Shown in pieces: positions 46,845-59,395 of a stretch of 64,000 nucleotides of DNA. The DNA lies in the NCBI GenBank assembly GCA_031216445.1, contig CM062204.1:17272001-17336000 (forward strand), given 5' to 3'. The position numbers and the translations under genes were made by a program. The DNA is from Lateolabrax maculatus (lineage: Eukaryota > Chordata > Actinopteri > Acropomatiformes > Lateolabracidae). The notes under the pieces are model-generated. The model did no database searches and had not been told where the DNA came from. It saw only the letters and a program-made list of their open reading frames with translations. Positions within the stretch are counted from its first letter, which is position 1, and each line of letters begins with the position of its first letter.

Positions 46845-49800
46845 AGCCATGTGAGTCATGCCAACCACTGACATATGGTAATTTGGCTTTGACGCTCTGC
46901 TCCTCAACAAGCATCAATTTCAAAGTACATCTGCTACAGCTTTTTATACAGTTTACAGTTTACAGTGGCAGATTGGTTCATTTTAAAAATCTCCTTAGTG
47001 TGAATGTGTCTGCCAGTCTCAGATGAAGAAGTGTACTGTAAACATGTTGCATATTTGTCGAACATTCAGCAAGACTAAAAGCGGTCCTTCTCTTTGTTGT
47101 TCTCTCTCCCTCAGAGGACGACGTGGTATCCATGGCAGACTCCACAATCACTGTGGACGACATTGAGGGGGAGCTTTTTAAGATTGAACGGATCAGGGAT
47201 GTCCTGGTCAGGAGGGAGTCAGAGCTCAGATACATGTGAGTGGCTTAACAACACCAACGCCTTGCTTTTATTTGTTGTCATGGCTGCCATCTGCAGCCAG
47301 TGTGCCTACTGGAGACAAAACAGGTTCAATAATAGCAGCAGTCCATTGCCAAAGTTAAGTGCCAGTGCAGACAGCAGTGTGACCTTTATTTGGCATGGTG
47401 AAAAGTGTGGATGTGGAGGTCAGGGGGGTGGACGAGTGTGTATGTGTCTGACTTTCATGCGGGAGACTGGAGTTTGTCACAGACCTGGTTTGTTTTTATA
47501 CCATAACCAATTGCCTAACCCTAACCATTCCTTAACCATAATTTATTTGCCATAACATAATGTTTCCCTAACCTTAGTTACCATGCATAGAAAGAAAGAA
47601 TTAAAAAAAAAAATGTTGGCACACAGATTGTTGTCATTGAACATAATCTGTGGCTTTGCAGAATTGTTCAATATCAATAGTCTTGCCTGGCGATAGGGTT
47701 GATCTGGTTTAGCTCCCCATTATCGCGTGGCATAGCTCTCTGTCAGATCAAGCTGTACTAGGGTTCAGCTGTGCTTTGATCTTAATGTTAACAGAACATG
47801 CTGATGTTATCATGTTAACATGCCAACGTTAGTATTTTGGACACATTTTGACATATTGATGGTGCTGGATTAAAGGTCGTTGGATCATCCAAGTCATTAG
47901 GACTCATTATCTGAGGACCATGAATAGTGGGGCAAAATTGAATCCAACATTTCAAAAAATATTCCACTCTGGACCAAAGTGGAACGTCATCCAGCCATTT
48001 ATCCATTCAAGAACACACCTTGGTATCAGAAACACATCTCCTAGCAGCATTGGCCTCTATTCTCTCCCCTCATTTCTCCCCATCACACCTCACGCTGGCC
48101 CCCATTAAAATTTCAATAGCTTTACCTTTCCCTCCGCTATGCAGGCTAATGCATGGATATTTATTCATCTACTCCTCTGAAAGATAGGGAGTAACACTGC
48201 TCAGACAATGGGGAGAATGTGAGGTGTGGCGTGTGTGGAGTAGCAAGCAAGAGTGGGGGAATGAGAGACTGGAGGAGGTGGAGGGGAAGATGACAGAGAT
48301 GGAGAATCTCGATTTGAAGGTCCACAAACAAACAAACACCAACATGTGTTTTCTTATAGTAAAGAAAATAAAGCGTATCATTTGTATTCCAGACCTCGTG
48401 TTTATTTCTTCACCTGCACGTCAGTGGAGAGCATCTTACATGACAGATAGATGAGGCACGGTGGCGAGGCTCTCACTCTACTGACATTGATTAATGTGTG
48501 TAATGTGTGTGAGTGTGCGTCTGACCCTGTGAGTGCATGCATGTGTGTGTGTTTCTAAAAAAGATTCAGTTGCTGTGATACTGGGTCACGTGAGGGCCTC
48601 TGACTCCGTCAGACGAGAAGGGCGCAGAGGGTCTTCCTCCCCGCCTCAGTGTCAGTAATGATCCACTGAAGAGGGCCATTGAGAGAGAAAGAGCGTGATA
48701 CAGACAGGCGGAGTGACAGCTATCTGGCTCCGAGATTTCACAGAGACTTCTGCTCTGAAAAGATTGTGTCATTTCCTGTGTGAATTCAACTTTTCTCTGT
48801 TTGAATTTCATTTTCCCACACAGTAGAGTCAAGATTTCACTCCTCGCTAAGGTTTAAAGTAGAAAGCGAGCTGATATGCATCTATGAGCAGTACTGTCTT
48901 GATGTGTGGTGCGTTAATGTTCGTGTTCTTCTTTTGGTTCCACCCTGCCTGTGCAGGATGGATGACATTCAGCTGTGCAAGGAGATCACTCGTCTGAAGA
49001 AGGAGCTGCACAAATTAGTGTCCATACCAGGTAGGATTCCTCTGGATATTGATAGTTGTCGATTAAAACAGGCAAAAATAGTCAAAGAGAAAGTTTGACA
49101 TTTTGGGAAGTAAGCTTGTTCACTTGGATAACTGTACGTTGAACTAGCCCGACTATCTCCAAAGTTCGACAACCCTACCAACACCTCTGAAGCTCACTAA
49201 TATACTTCTTATATCTTGTTTGTTTAATCCTTACACAGACAGGAATGTAAAAATCACAAGTTTAAAAAATCATGAGCAACCGTTTATCTGTCTGACAGTG
49301 TTGCTTTTACATCTCTGTTAATGTACCTGTTAATTCATCATCTTTAGAGTGTATAGTTTGTGTTTTTTTTAACGTTGGACATAGCCAGGCAAGCTGTTTT
49401 GCCTCCAGTCTTCATACTAAACTAAGATAGTATCAACTTCTCATCTAACTCTCAGCAAGAAAACTAATTATCGTATTTCCCAAAATGTCGGACTATTCCT
49501 TTAAATAGATTGCTTTATTTCCACATACAATCATTTATTCATTTATTTCTGTATTTTGTTTGTTTATGGCCCCATTATATTTGGAGTAAAGTAGGTAATC
49601 TGGGACAGACACTCGATACAATAGATGTTTTGTGCTGCAGATAATGACAAGTCCAACGAGGACCGGCAGAAGGAAGAAGAACTACTGCAGCAGATCCACA
49701 AGCTGGTCGAGACCAGAGATTTCCTGGTGGACGACGTGGAGTTTGAACGACTCAGGTGTGCTTCTGCCTGTATGGTGTCATTACAGCTTGGTAGGAGTCC

Positions 49801-52003
49801 TTTGGTGTATGTGACTATAGGCTCTGAATGAATAATTAATGATGAAAAAAAAAAAAGAAATCTTACGGCACATGCAAAGCCACCAGATAGAGATGCATTA
49901 CACATATAGTATCCATGCAGTCTCCTAAAAAATCACTTGTATTAACCAGCACGGTAAGGTTGTATCTTAGTTCAGTATCATCCATATGCTTGCATCCACA
50001 AAGCCGCCCTTTTGCACTACATTAAAACACCGGAACAATTCCTAAGGCACAGCGCTGTGAGACAGTATACCGCAGAGCGCACAGCAGAGAGCCATTTCAA
50101 TTAAAGATGTGTCAGTGTGCGTCAGTGAGTACTAAAAGAGGAGCTGCTATTGGTTGAAAAAAAAAAAAAAAACAGTTTGCATCTATTTCTGCATTTTTCA
50201 GGTGCACCAAGCCTCTTATGTCTGTGGCTGGCTGTAGGTGCTTTGTTCATGCAGACATGAAGAGAGGCTGTCTAAATCCTGTCCAAACCTTTCGACACAA
50301 CAGATCCACTCCGACACTCCTTCATCACACATTTTATACAAAACACTACAGGGCATTTACAGAATATTAGAGGAAATGGAATTGCTCTCTCAGAGTTGTT
50401 TTTGAGACACTCGTAAAGAAGCCCTGTATTCAACTTACAGTGGGTCCATTTTGCAGCACTGCTTGGTAATCTTTACAGGAAATGAATGGACACCCTGATT
50501 ACTTGCTGATCCTGATGCAGCATATACATCCTTGGAGGTTCTTCAACTCGACGCTCTAACTTGTTTTTAGGTTTAATCTTCTCACCACTCCAGTTCCCAG
50601 ACAGTATCACGCACTGTTAGCTTGTGTGATCAACACTTTATGTTGGCAGCTGACAGCATGCTGTGAAAATGCTGAAGGGCGGCTGGGAAGGTGAGAGGCA
50701 GGAAGCAGGAGAACAATAGTGCGGTAATGGAGTGGAGACAGAAGTGGCTGTGAAGGTGCTCTAAGCAATGTTGTCCATGCTGATAAATATTGATATCTTT
50801 ATATTGTTATTTCTCTTTTTTTTTTTATCCTGACGGTCCTTCACAGGAAAATTCTATCTGCAGTTTTTATTTTCAAAGCAGGACAGACATGGTACATACT
50901 CTGTGTAACAGAGCATAGCTATCAATATATATCTGTTCTAGTTATTAGTTACATCCTAATATATTTAATAGTATAGAATTTCACCATGCACTATAAAAAT
51001 CCAAATACCCAAATATGCAGGGTATGTTTATTCAATCTAAGAATCTCTTCATAGACAAAGAGTGGCTTCCAGATTTATTGGATTTATCAGTAGAACCCCT
51101 CAGAGTAAATCAAATCCTTTCAAACACCCAGAACTCCATTGTTTTTTTTTTAATCCAGTGGGTATCTTGGGAAGTGTGTTTCATCTCTCTGCTTTAGTAA
51201 AATCATCCTTCTTTGAGGTGTTCATTCAGTACTTGTGGATTGCAAGCCCAACAATCATAAAGTAGACCATATTTGACTTTTACATCTGTATAACAAAGGA
51301 TTCCTCCCGGGATGTATTTGCCCAACTTCTCTCTTGTGATCTGAAGGCAATCAAAGACTTAATTGTTGTCCACATGCTTTTTATACTCATGTATTTCCAT
51401 GTATTTTATATCAATCTTTCCATTTTTTACAGGGAGAATGAAGAAGACAAAGAAATGGCAGATTTTCTGAAGTCCAAATTCCCAAGAAATATGAAAAAGA
51501 CAGGTATTTGAGCATAATGAGAGCTGCAGCTTTGTGCTCCAAAGTATCAACAAGTAAGAGCAAGTTTTAGCAACTGAGGAAGAAATAAGCAGTGGCAAAT
51601 ATTTTCCTTGTTCCAAATGTTTTTTCTTGTCCAACGTGTTTTGCCCCTGGGGGCTTTGAAGGATGGAGTTTCACACATCCACTGATTGATTCACCTTAAA
51701 ATATAAATGGCAGTACTGAGGCTGTGCTTTGTCTGAAGCGCCTGTTTGTGCTCCTCTTAGTTGAGTCATTAATCATCTGAACTTTAGATAGAACAGATTT
51801 GTCCCTTGTAACGCATAGTACAATACACCACAACAGTTTTTGGAGAGTACTTCATCTTTTCCTCATAGTGTGATTTCTTCTGTGCTTCAGGTGTGCCAAC
51901 CAGACGGGTGCCGTCCAGGGCTCAGCAGTCCTCCTCTCCCTTCACCAAGACAGGCCTCACCCTACTGAAGGAGTGTTGTGGCTTCACATGCTCAATCATG
52001 TAA
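41222..52003 (+). CDS. bmerb1: bMERB domain-containing protein 1-like
   Basis: Coding exons 41222-41300, 47115-47235, 48957-49030, 49641-49755, 51433-51503 and 51891-52003 join in phase to 573 nt: 190 residues plus stop (human BMERB1 about 204). Conserved blocks are YGSLERTEW in exon 1 (human has a similar YG/E/T/W block), VLVRRESELRYMMDDIQLCK, QIHKLVETRDFLVDD, ENEEDKEMADFL, and the C-terminus KTGLTLLKECCG ending C-S-I-M. The bMERB fold, a bent three-helix coil that in MICAL and EHBP proteins binds Rab GTPases, covers about residues 42-148. The last four residues form a CAAX box with two more Cys at 182-183, so membrane attachment by a prenyl group is likely. An internal ATG at 47132 (M33) could start a shorter form. 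Several blocks differ from human BMERB1, so this may be a paralogue (symbol used in the family sense). The exon 1 donor (CAAG|GTTACA) is only fair. Confidence 0.88.
41709..41770. repeat. (GT)n microsatellite
   Basis: Long GT repeat with one TTT interruption, in intron 1 of the bmerb1-like gene. Confidence 0.95.
41983..42210 (+). mobile_element. Teleost dispersed repeat, copy 1
   Basis: The text from ctcgatgaatcgtttggtct (42010) through tgtccgaccaacagtccaaa (42110) and 'cattagagaagctgg' (42188) matches a very common percomorph repeat known to me from memory. A second, more diverged copy in the same orientation lies at 45656-45830 in the same intron. Neither has coding capacity. Confidence 0.65.
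42701..42714. repeat. Poly-G run
   Basis: Homopolymer G run in a purine-rich stretch of intron 1 of the bmerb1-like gene. Its length is prone to sequencing error. Confidence 0.7.
45656..45830 (+). mobile_element. Teleost dispersed repeat, copy 2
   Basis: Contains ggcagctaatgattactttt, then caatgaatcaattaattgtc, 'cccaaggtgatttcttcaaatg' and 'gtcaaaccaacggaccaaatcc', the diverged counterparts of blocks in the copy at 41983-42210. Same strand, same intron. Confidence 0.6.
46077..46139. repeat. (GT)n(GA)n compound microsatellite
   Basis: A GT run to about 46096 is followed by about 20 GA units (46100-46139), in intron 1 of the bmerb1-like gene. Confidence 0.92.
46770..46843. repeat. (GA)n microsatellite
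   Basis: Purine-only GA repeat with GGA and AAA interruptions, about 270 bp upstream of exon 2 of the bmerb1-like gene. Confidence 0.92.
47755..48000 (+). repeat. Dispersed teleost repeat fragment
   Basis: The order of strings (catgttaacatgccaacgtt at 47811, then aagtcattaggactcattat at 47891, then 'gaccatgaatag' and cactctggaccaaagtgg at 47966) matches a widespread percomorph repeat I remember. No intact ends are visible. It lies in intron 2 of the bmerb1-like gene. Confidence 0.55.
49090..49504. mobile_element. MITE with inverted ends, more complete copy
   Basis: The left end has gacattttgggaa (49097-49109) and the right end ttcccaaaatgtc (49477-49489), perfect 13-bp inverted repeats, with partial similarity beyond them. 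The interior (acaccTctgaagctcacta at about 49180 and cagtcttcatactaaacta near 49408) matches a well-known percomorph repeat. It occupies most of intron 3 of the bmerb1-like gene. A relic copy in the opposite orientation is at about 1980-2222. Confidence 0.75.
51979..52003 (+). other. bmerb1: CAAX box and Cys pair at the bmerb1-like C-terminus
   Basis: The last codons give Cys182-Cys183, three spacer residues and terminal C-S-I-M. A Cys-aliphatic-aliphatic-Met ending is the farnesyltransferase pattern, and the nearby Cys pair is a common palmitoylation setting. Human BMERB1 also ends in a C-x-I-M type box, so the feature is conserved. Confidence 0.8.
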
Positions 52004-55000
52004 CCTGGAGTCACAATGGAGGGCCCCACTCCAGGGCTGACACAGGGGCCACAAACCAAAATGGCCATTAACACAGGAGTCAATAGTTCCAGTTTCAGCT
52101 TTTCAGTCCGAGAAAGACTTTGAAGCATGGATAGGCAGCACAGACGCAAGTTGAGAATTTCCCGCAGGGAGAGCAAAGGATGTTGCAAATTTCACGTGAT
52201 GTGTTTTCCATGCCAGGACCCAAGTTTGTCTTGTGTTGTATCTGTTTGTCTCTTTCATTGGATTTAATATCTGATTGTGTTTTCATGCTGTATCTCTGCT
52301 TCCCATGTACCTTATCCAACTCCTGGTTTCATTTTTAATCATCACCGCTCAGCCAACTTCTTTTGATTAACAAAAGGAACAACTCAACACACTGTATTTA
52401 TTTCTCTCTTTCAGGCAGGCAAGATATGGTTTGAAGGACAGAAACAGCATAGCACAAGTCAGGCATGTACTGTATGGTGTACACACTAATTGGATTCAAC
52501 TACCATGACACGCCCACAAGTTTTATATTTAAAGACTTAACAGAGCTATGATAACTGTCATCTCCTCATTAAAAAGCTGTTTTGCAGCCAGTCTAGACAC
52601 ACTGCTGGAACTTTATAATCAACATTAAGGAGATAATACTAATGAAACTGACATTAATCTGGAGCTCTGTTAGGATGAAGTTGTTTGAATTATGATTCCA
52701 GGTCCAAATTGGAATGACCTTTGGAAAAGTGGTGGGTTGTGAAGACAGAACGGATGTCTCATCACACTCCATTTTCCTTTAATAATAGTCAACTATTAAT
52801 GACTAATGACTTTTGTTATTTGTTTTAGTGTTTTTCCATCAGTGACAATGCAGAACATCCACATGGTTTGCTGTAGGCTGTAGGCTGCATTGCTTTTCTT
52901 GTTAGTTTTTTTGGCTAATCCTCACTAGTCATAGTGTTTTACTTTTTGTCACCCTGCTTCAGCATCCAACAGCAGTATTATGTGGGGACACAGTACAGTA
53001 TGGTACTGTTTGCACATGAGCAAACTGAGGCATCAGCACATATAGACTACTTTCACTTGAATGAGTCATTCCTAGTCCATTGCACTCAGTTTTGTATCTT
53101 CCCTATTGTGTGACATTGCAGACCACTAGATCTAATAGATATATAACACTCCAGTGATAAATACAGTCATCATATGCACACTTGACAGTGTTTTGAGCAG
53201 GTACTTTATGTTTCATATTAATTTACTGGCCAGGGGGAACACTCTCCAGCCCACTTATGCTATAAACATTATATTTTTATCACCACCTATCAGTTATTGT
53301 TGCCTGAATATGTACCTATAGAATGTGTTTCCATGTCCAATACATTGAGCACAGGGGTGGCCAATCAAGCTACAGCGCAGATCTCTGTGTTGCCAAGAAG
53401 AATAGTTGCCCTAGCAACCTTGTATACCCCATATCTTTACAATTAAACAATGGATGGATCAGAGGGATGCAACTTCATAGATCGAAAACAAAAACGAATA
53501 CTCGAGCATTATCATGGTTACCATATGAAAGGTAAACAAGAGACAGAATAATATTGCTGTTATAACTGTGGTGATTTTAATATTTTGGACTCACTCTGGG
53601 GATACACAACCTACTTAGGATTGCTAAAAAATCTACTATACTGTAATTGAGTCTCTGAATCCCTTTCACACCCTTTTAGACGAACTCACAGCTGCTTGGA
53701 GATAAAGTAAACACAAGGCTGCTGTGCTTTACTGGAATGTAGACATACTGGTGATACATAGCTTTTATAGTAGATGGTAATTGGAAGTCTCCTTTCTTTT
53801 TAATCATTATAGATTAGTCCTATACATTTTTCAGTGAATCTCCAATGTTGTTTTTCATCTGTTCGACACTGTTCTCTTTTATGGTCTATTTCCAACTAGT
53901 CCTTGGGATGGACACAGCTGTCTCTTTTGTGCACTGGCTGGGTCTTTTGATTTTCAGTCTCAACACTTTCATAGAGGCGTTGGGTCAAATATCGCCCAAC
54001 AACCATGTCTGGTGCTGTCATGGAGGTTACAGGGGAATTAGATGTGTGCCAATACTGCTGAAATACTGTATGTAACAGCCATGATATATATATGGAAAAG
54101 ATTTAATCTTGTTATATGGGTGTGTGTAAGTAATATGTGTGAAGAGGCAGATACACTGATCAGGAAATGTTAAGTATTATGATTTGCCACAACAGAACTA
54201 ATGCATAAAGATAGTAATAAGTGTTGAACAGGTGCTAACTTACAAATAAAAATATCTTGGTAACGCAAAATCTGTCATCTGAGGCAAAATAATCAGTTCA
54301 TATAGAAATTAACTTTGCCTTTTCAAGTCGGCACGATTAAACTGCACAATGAAGTATAGCAATTTTCCCTGACGAAGACCGTCATCTAATCAGTAATTAT
54401 TTTTTGCCTGGGGACTTTGAGTGTGTGACATGTTCCTGTTCTTCAGTTTTCACATTTAGACATAAAACAAGCTGTTCACACCAGCTGGAGGGTGTGTTAC
54501 ATCCCCTAACTGTGATCTGCACAAGTCATGCTAGGATTCAAGAGTTTTTCAAGGGAAGTTCTTAGAGACACGGAGGAGACCATGCAGCCTGTTAGGAGAG
54601 GCACACGGTCGCAGGGGAGATAGTCAGAGAGAGAAAATTATGTAAGAAAAAGGCTGAAGTGGCCGGAAGCAGAGGAGAGGAAGAAAAAGTCGAAAGAGAG
54701 TAGGAGGGCACAGAGTTAGGGAGGGGGGGGTTTAATCATCGGTGTGAGTCATCCTTAGCAGAAAATACTGTGAGTTCCCTCAAGGGCAGCACTCGGTGAA
54801 GGCTACGTGAAAAAGGGCGAGAATGTCATTCAAACACCTTAATCCTGTACACCTTCTGCACAGCTCACTGTATAAGACGAGACAGTACACGTGTTTGTGC
54901 ACGTGTGAGAAAGAAATGAATGAGAAAGAAAATGTGTGAGTGTACACTATGTAGTATGTGTACTTGTGCTTGTTTGCCTGCCTAGGAACACGAGGGTGAA

Positions 55001-58000
55001 CACGAGAGGTACAGTAGCTGTCACTGCTTTGTTACTATGGTTACTGTGACTGGATGGTATACTCTCGCTTCTTGTTTCATGTGGTCGTGCTATATGATAA
55101 ACTTTGTCAGATTCTAATGCAAGGCTGCATGTGTTGTAAAACTGTAAAACTGACTATAAGGACCTGTTTTTATAATGTTTAGGGTACAGCGTTCTTACAT
55201 GTTCTCAGTTAAAGCTGCAAATGTAATAAATTATGTCTTATCGCGAGATTCAGTCTCATTATTACAGTTAAACATGTTCTTACTCATCTCACATGTGGAC
55301 TGAACAGTCAAATGGGTTTAAATCAGTACTCAGTAGTAAACAGTAGTTTTGAGATTTGGCAAAACATCTCGATACAGGTCATTGAGATGTTTTGACACAT
55401 GAGGTTTGTTTTTTCGGAATTGGAAGCTCTGTAAAAAAGAAAGCAAGTAAGCGTATTTCCGAAAATGTTGAATTTTTGCTTTGAAAAATGTACAAATCTT
55501 TCTTAAATTACTTTTTTTGACTATTCCTTTTCTATAATTTAGAGATAATGTATGTATACTCACACCCCAAAGCTTTTGCGGATGTGTTCTCAGTTTACAA
55601 TGAGAAAGCTGTTAATTGTCAAATTTGAGGGTTATTAACAAAGTAGCTGATGCAAGTTTCTGGCTGCACAGATTAAGAAAAAAGGAAAACAAATTAAACA
55701 CTTCTCAGAGCTGCTCAGTATGCGTCAGTGAGAGGTCGTCTCTTTTTATCTATGATGTTGAATTTCACTGACACTCTTCAGTCGCTCCTGAGCAGCAGGG
55801 TGTTTTAATGTTTAGAGGCTTCTTAAAGGCTTCTTTTCTAACTGGAGGAAGCTGCCTGTGAAAAAGCATCTGCTCCGTCTGCTGAATTGCCCTTCAGGAA
55901 GACACTTGCTGAATCCAAATTTGTAAACTCAGCCCTCAGACTGTAGTTGTACATAATCTGATACTGACTGAAGTGCTCAGTACGTCTGTGTGACTTTGCA
56001 AGGACACAGAGGAGTGAGACTGAAGAAAAAGGGCAAATGGGAAATGCCTTTCTTGCCCCACTTGTTGCCATGGATACTGCAAGCACATGATATGACACAG
56101 GAACCAGAAGCTGAACACACATCACATCCACAACAGCCACATATGTACATTTATTCCCCACTCACGAGGAGGATGAGATGATGTGGCTTAGTGAGATCAA
56201 TTTTTTATCCACTTTTACTGTATGAGAAGTGCTTCTATCTCATTTCTAATAGTAGCGCTTTGGATGTGTTTTTTCCTGTTCTTATACTTGTTGCAGAGAG
56301 TATGTCATCATCCCCTTTCTTTTATCTGCCTTTGTTAATGCCTGCTGACATTTAGCACATCCACATTCAACGTGCAATGAGCAAAAGGGAAATATTACCA
56401 CACAACTCAGTATGGGTGCAGATTCCTTGCAGTCTGATGAATATTGAAATGTGAAAATAATTATTGAAAATGGATAAACATCCAAGCCTCATCTAAAATA
56501 TATCACGTTTCCAGGAAGATCCACTTGGATTCCTGACTTTTACTGAGGGCTCCCAAACCTCCCTAAAAGTTCACTAATCATACATACAGTATGTGTAATA
56601 CATTTTGTTTAATATATTTCTTCCTGTTTTTGTGTTTTTCCCCAACTCATAAAATATGTTTTTAACTGAATCAAATCGGGCGGCTCTGTTGGCTGCATAG
56701 TTTGGGACTAAACTATATTTACTTATCTTCTATAGTGTAAATGATTTATCTTTTGTTTTTATCTGATTATAAGATACATTGAAATTTATGTATGATGTAA
56801 ATTTCAGTATAACAGGGAGTAATCTCTTAAATGTGAATCTCTGTGTTTAATGTGCTACTATTATATTGTAAAGTAGCTACAGTTGATTCAATGATCATTC
56901 AATAATTCAACTGCATAGTCATTTATATTCATACGAGTAAGCTAAATAACAAACACCTCTCTGTATAATGCAGTACAGTTCAACGGCACCACAAACTACA
57001 ATTGGGTAAAAACAGTTCGAACAAAAACTGAACAGTATAACCTTCATAAAGGTAGGATTGGACTGTTGCATTAGTTTTAGCTATATGTATCTAATAAACT
57101 CATAACTGTACATATAACACAGTGCTGAAATGTCTCAAAATAACTACAACTGAGCACAGTGAATATAATAAACAAAATAATAATGCAAAAGCAGACTCGC
57201 AGAAACATGCTTTTTTCTACACTGCAAAAGAGTGGAGGAGGCAACGTTGAGCAGCGTCAGATTGTTGCCAAGAGGAAAAACTCTTCATGTTGATCTTGTG
57301 GAGGTCGATCTGCTCTGAAGCACTTACTGGAAGGTTCTTTGATCCGAGTACGACCAGCACTGTGTGTCCTGGCTGATTAACAATCCAGTGACATCCGAGC
57401 ACTGAGGATACCAGCTGCTGGTATGCAGGCAGCTGGAGCCTGCATTCTTTCTATTCTTTCATGTCTATAACCATAGTGATTGTTTGTGCTGTATAGCCAC
57501 AGTGCATAGCATTTGGTTATGACATGAGGACATTTCACCTTCCATATTTAGTTTTACCACTCTCTGTCAGTCTATGTCATATAGTTCTGTTTTAAATCAA
57601 CAAATTGTTTCCTACTGTCCCTCATTTGTTTCCTGTGTCTCTTTTCAGTCCTGGGATTTCTGAATAAAAGCAACATCAACATCACAGTCAATGGTAACGA
57701 GAGCGTGGGCAGTACTAGCGCCTTCACTTGGGAGGTTGCCATGTTCCATCAACTCTCTCCTAAAGTCACCAATGCAGGAAACAAAAATGATTTCCTCTCT
57801 TTATAAAAAAAAAAAAACACAAAAAACTGCTGTGAGTCATTCCCCAGTCAATCCTCCCTCCACGCTTTCTCTCTCTTTCTGCTTCCATGCCTCTCCTCCC
57901 TCCCTCAGCCTCTCTCTTCCAGTGTGTCTTCAAAACACTCAGCACCTAGCAGCTCTAACCAAATAATCAAATGATTATGATGCAGCAGATTGCCAGGTGC

Positions 58001-59180
58001 CGGGTCTGCTTCCCTGCTTATCTCCCTCTCATTATGTCAGCAGCAATGTCATGCAAATGTGGGTTTACTCAGAAAAATGCCAAAGTAGTAATGACAGAGT
58101 GTGAGTGTGTGAGCACCTGCAGGCCTCTGTGTGTGTCTCTTGGGGAGAATGTGACCATTTTTCATCTCCTTGGTTTTTCACCTTGTGCTTCCTTATAATA
58201 TATGATTGTTAAAATGACAAAGGAATTATTTGACTCTTTCACTTATGATTGGCTGCTGACAGAACCCAAGATTATTTTGTTTTGGCATTCACTGCAGGTC
58301 ATGTAGCTTTGGCTACATGCCTGAAATATAATTGTTTCAACTGCAGGGGGGTGCTTCTGACAGACTGCAAATAAACCAAATAGATATGTAATATATTGAA
58401 CATTATGATAAAGTGCAAAATGCGACATTCGATTTCACTGCTGCTCTGAAGTCTGCAAGAGATACCTGGATATTTTTATCATTAAATGGTTAAAGAATCA
58501 CCTTAGAAACAACAAGTCAGTGCAACAGTTAAAATTATAATTAGCAAAAACTTTAAAATGGCAGAAGAGATGCAGGGGCAAGTCAGGGGTGTAGGGAAGC
58601 ACATATTTATTTCAGATATGTGTGTGTTTTGTGTATTGAATACAATCTGTGTGAACTTTACATTTATGCTGACCATTTTTTCCTGAAATATAGATTACAA
58701 CAATTAGATTGATTTCCTCACCTCCGGCCTCAGCCTTAGTATCTAAAACCTGCAGAGACATTACACTCAAAAATCGTCTCTAATTAGACTCATTTTGATC
58801 GACAATTAGTCTTAAGTCATCAGTCACCGCAGGAGTAACCAAAGGGTTATCCGCCATCTCTTTGTCATCAGGCTGATGCCCACGGAGGTTATGCTCAGAG
58901 AGAGCGAAAAACGTTCCTCCGTTGCTGTAACCTTATCTTGCTGCAACTGCATAACTCCTCTTAGCACACCTGTAGGCCATACATCCTGCTACTGGGCACT
59001 GAATGATTCCTTTTGCAAAAAATTGAAAATGATTAGACAGTTTGTTTCTTGTATTTGTATACTGTAAAAGAATGAACACAAATTGCATTACTAATGCCCA
59101 TGCGTCCATCTATGCCGTCACTCAATAAGCAGTAGATGTGGTTTTAAAAACAAAAATACAAAGAGTCATCTTCACATCAT
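52004..59180. other. bmerb1-like 3' UTR and a gene-poor interval
   Basis: I find no confidently coding exon in these 7.2 kb. The first canonical AATAAA after the stop that I noticed is at 54245-54250, so the 3' UTR may be about 2 kb, but alternative ATTAAA hexamers occur earlier (near 52569 and 53442). A possible orphan exon at 57650-57714 is treated as a finding. The remainder is AT-rich with scattered repeat fragments (for example near 55430-55530). Confidence 0.5.
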
Positions 59181-59395
59181 GGTACCCCCCCCCCCCCCCC
59201 CCCCCCATTGGGTCGCACAGCGGTCCTCTGGCTCCATCTCGCGGCCACGCGGAGTCAGTGCGGCCACGAGTGCGGCGCAGTGCCCCCGCTCCGACTCCTC
59301 CGCCAAGTTGAGTTACACGTCAGCGGGGAACCTGTACTGGTGGGTTGACGTGTGCAGCGCGCGTCAGGCGGTTCCCGGATGCGCCGCACAGAGAC
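59181..59395 (+). promoter_or_regulatory. CpG-rich promoter and leader of the Myb-like gene
   Basis: A run of 22 C at 59185-59206 abuts an inverted CCAAT box (ATTGG, 59207-59211), followed by about 180 bp of CpG-rich DNA leading into the ATG at 59396. This is the usual arrangement of a TATA-less CCAAT promoter. An upstream out-of-frame ATG at 59379 in weak context starts a long overlapping frame. Confidence 0.65.

Noticed and set aside
47515..47575. Telomere-like cctaaccctaacc string
   Set aside because: Only two imperfect units occur, followed by diverged 'ccttaaccata' text. It looks like part of a degraded dispersed repeat, not an interstitial telomere array.
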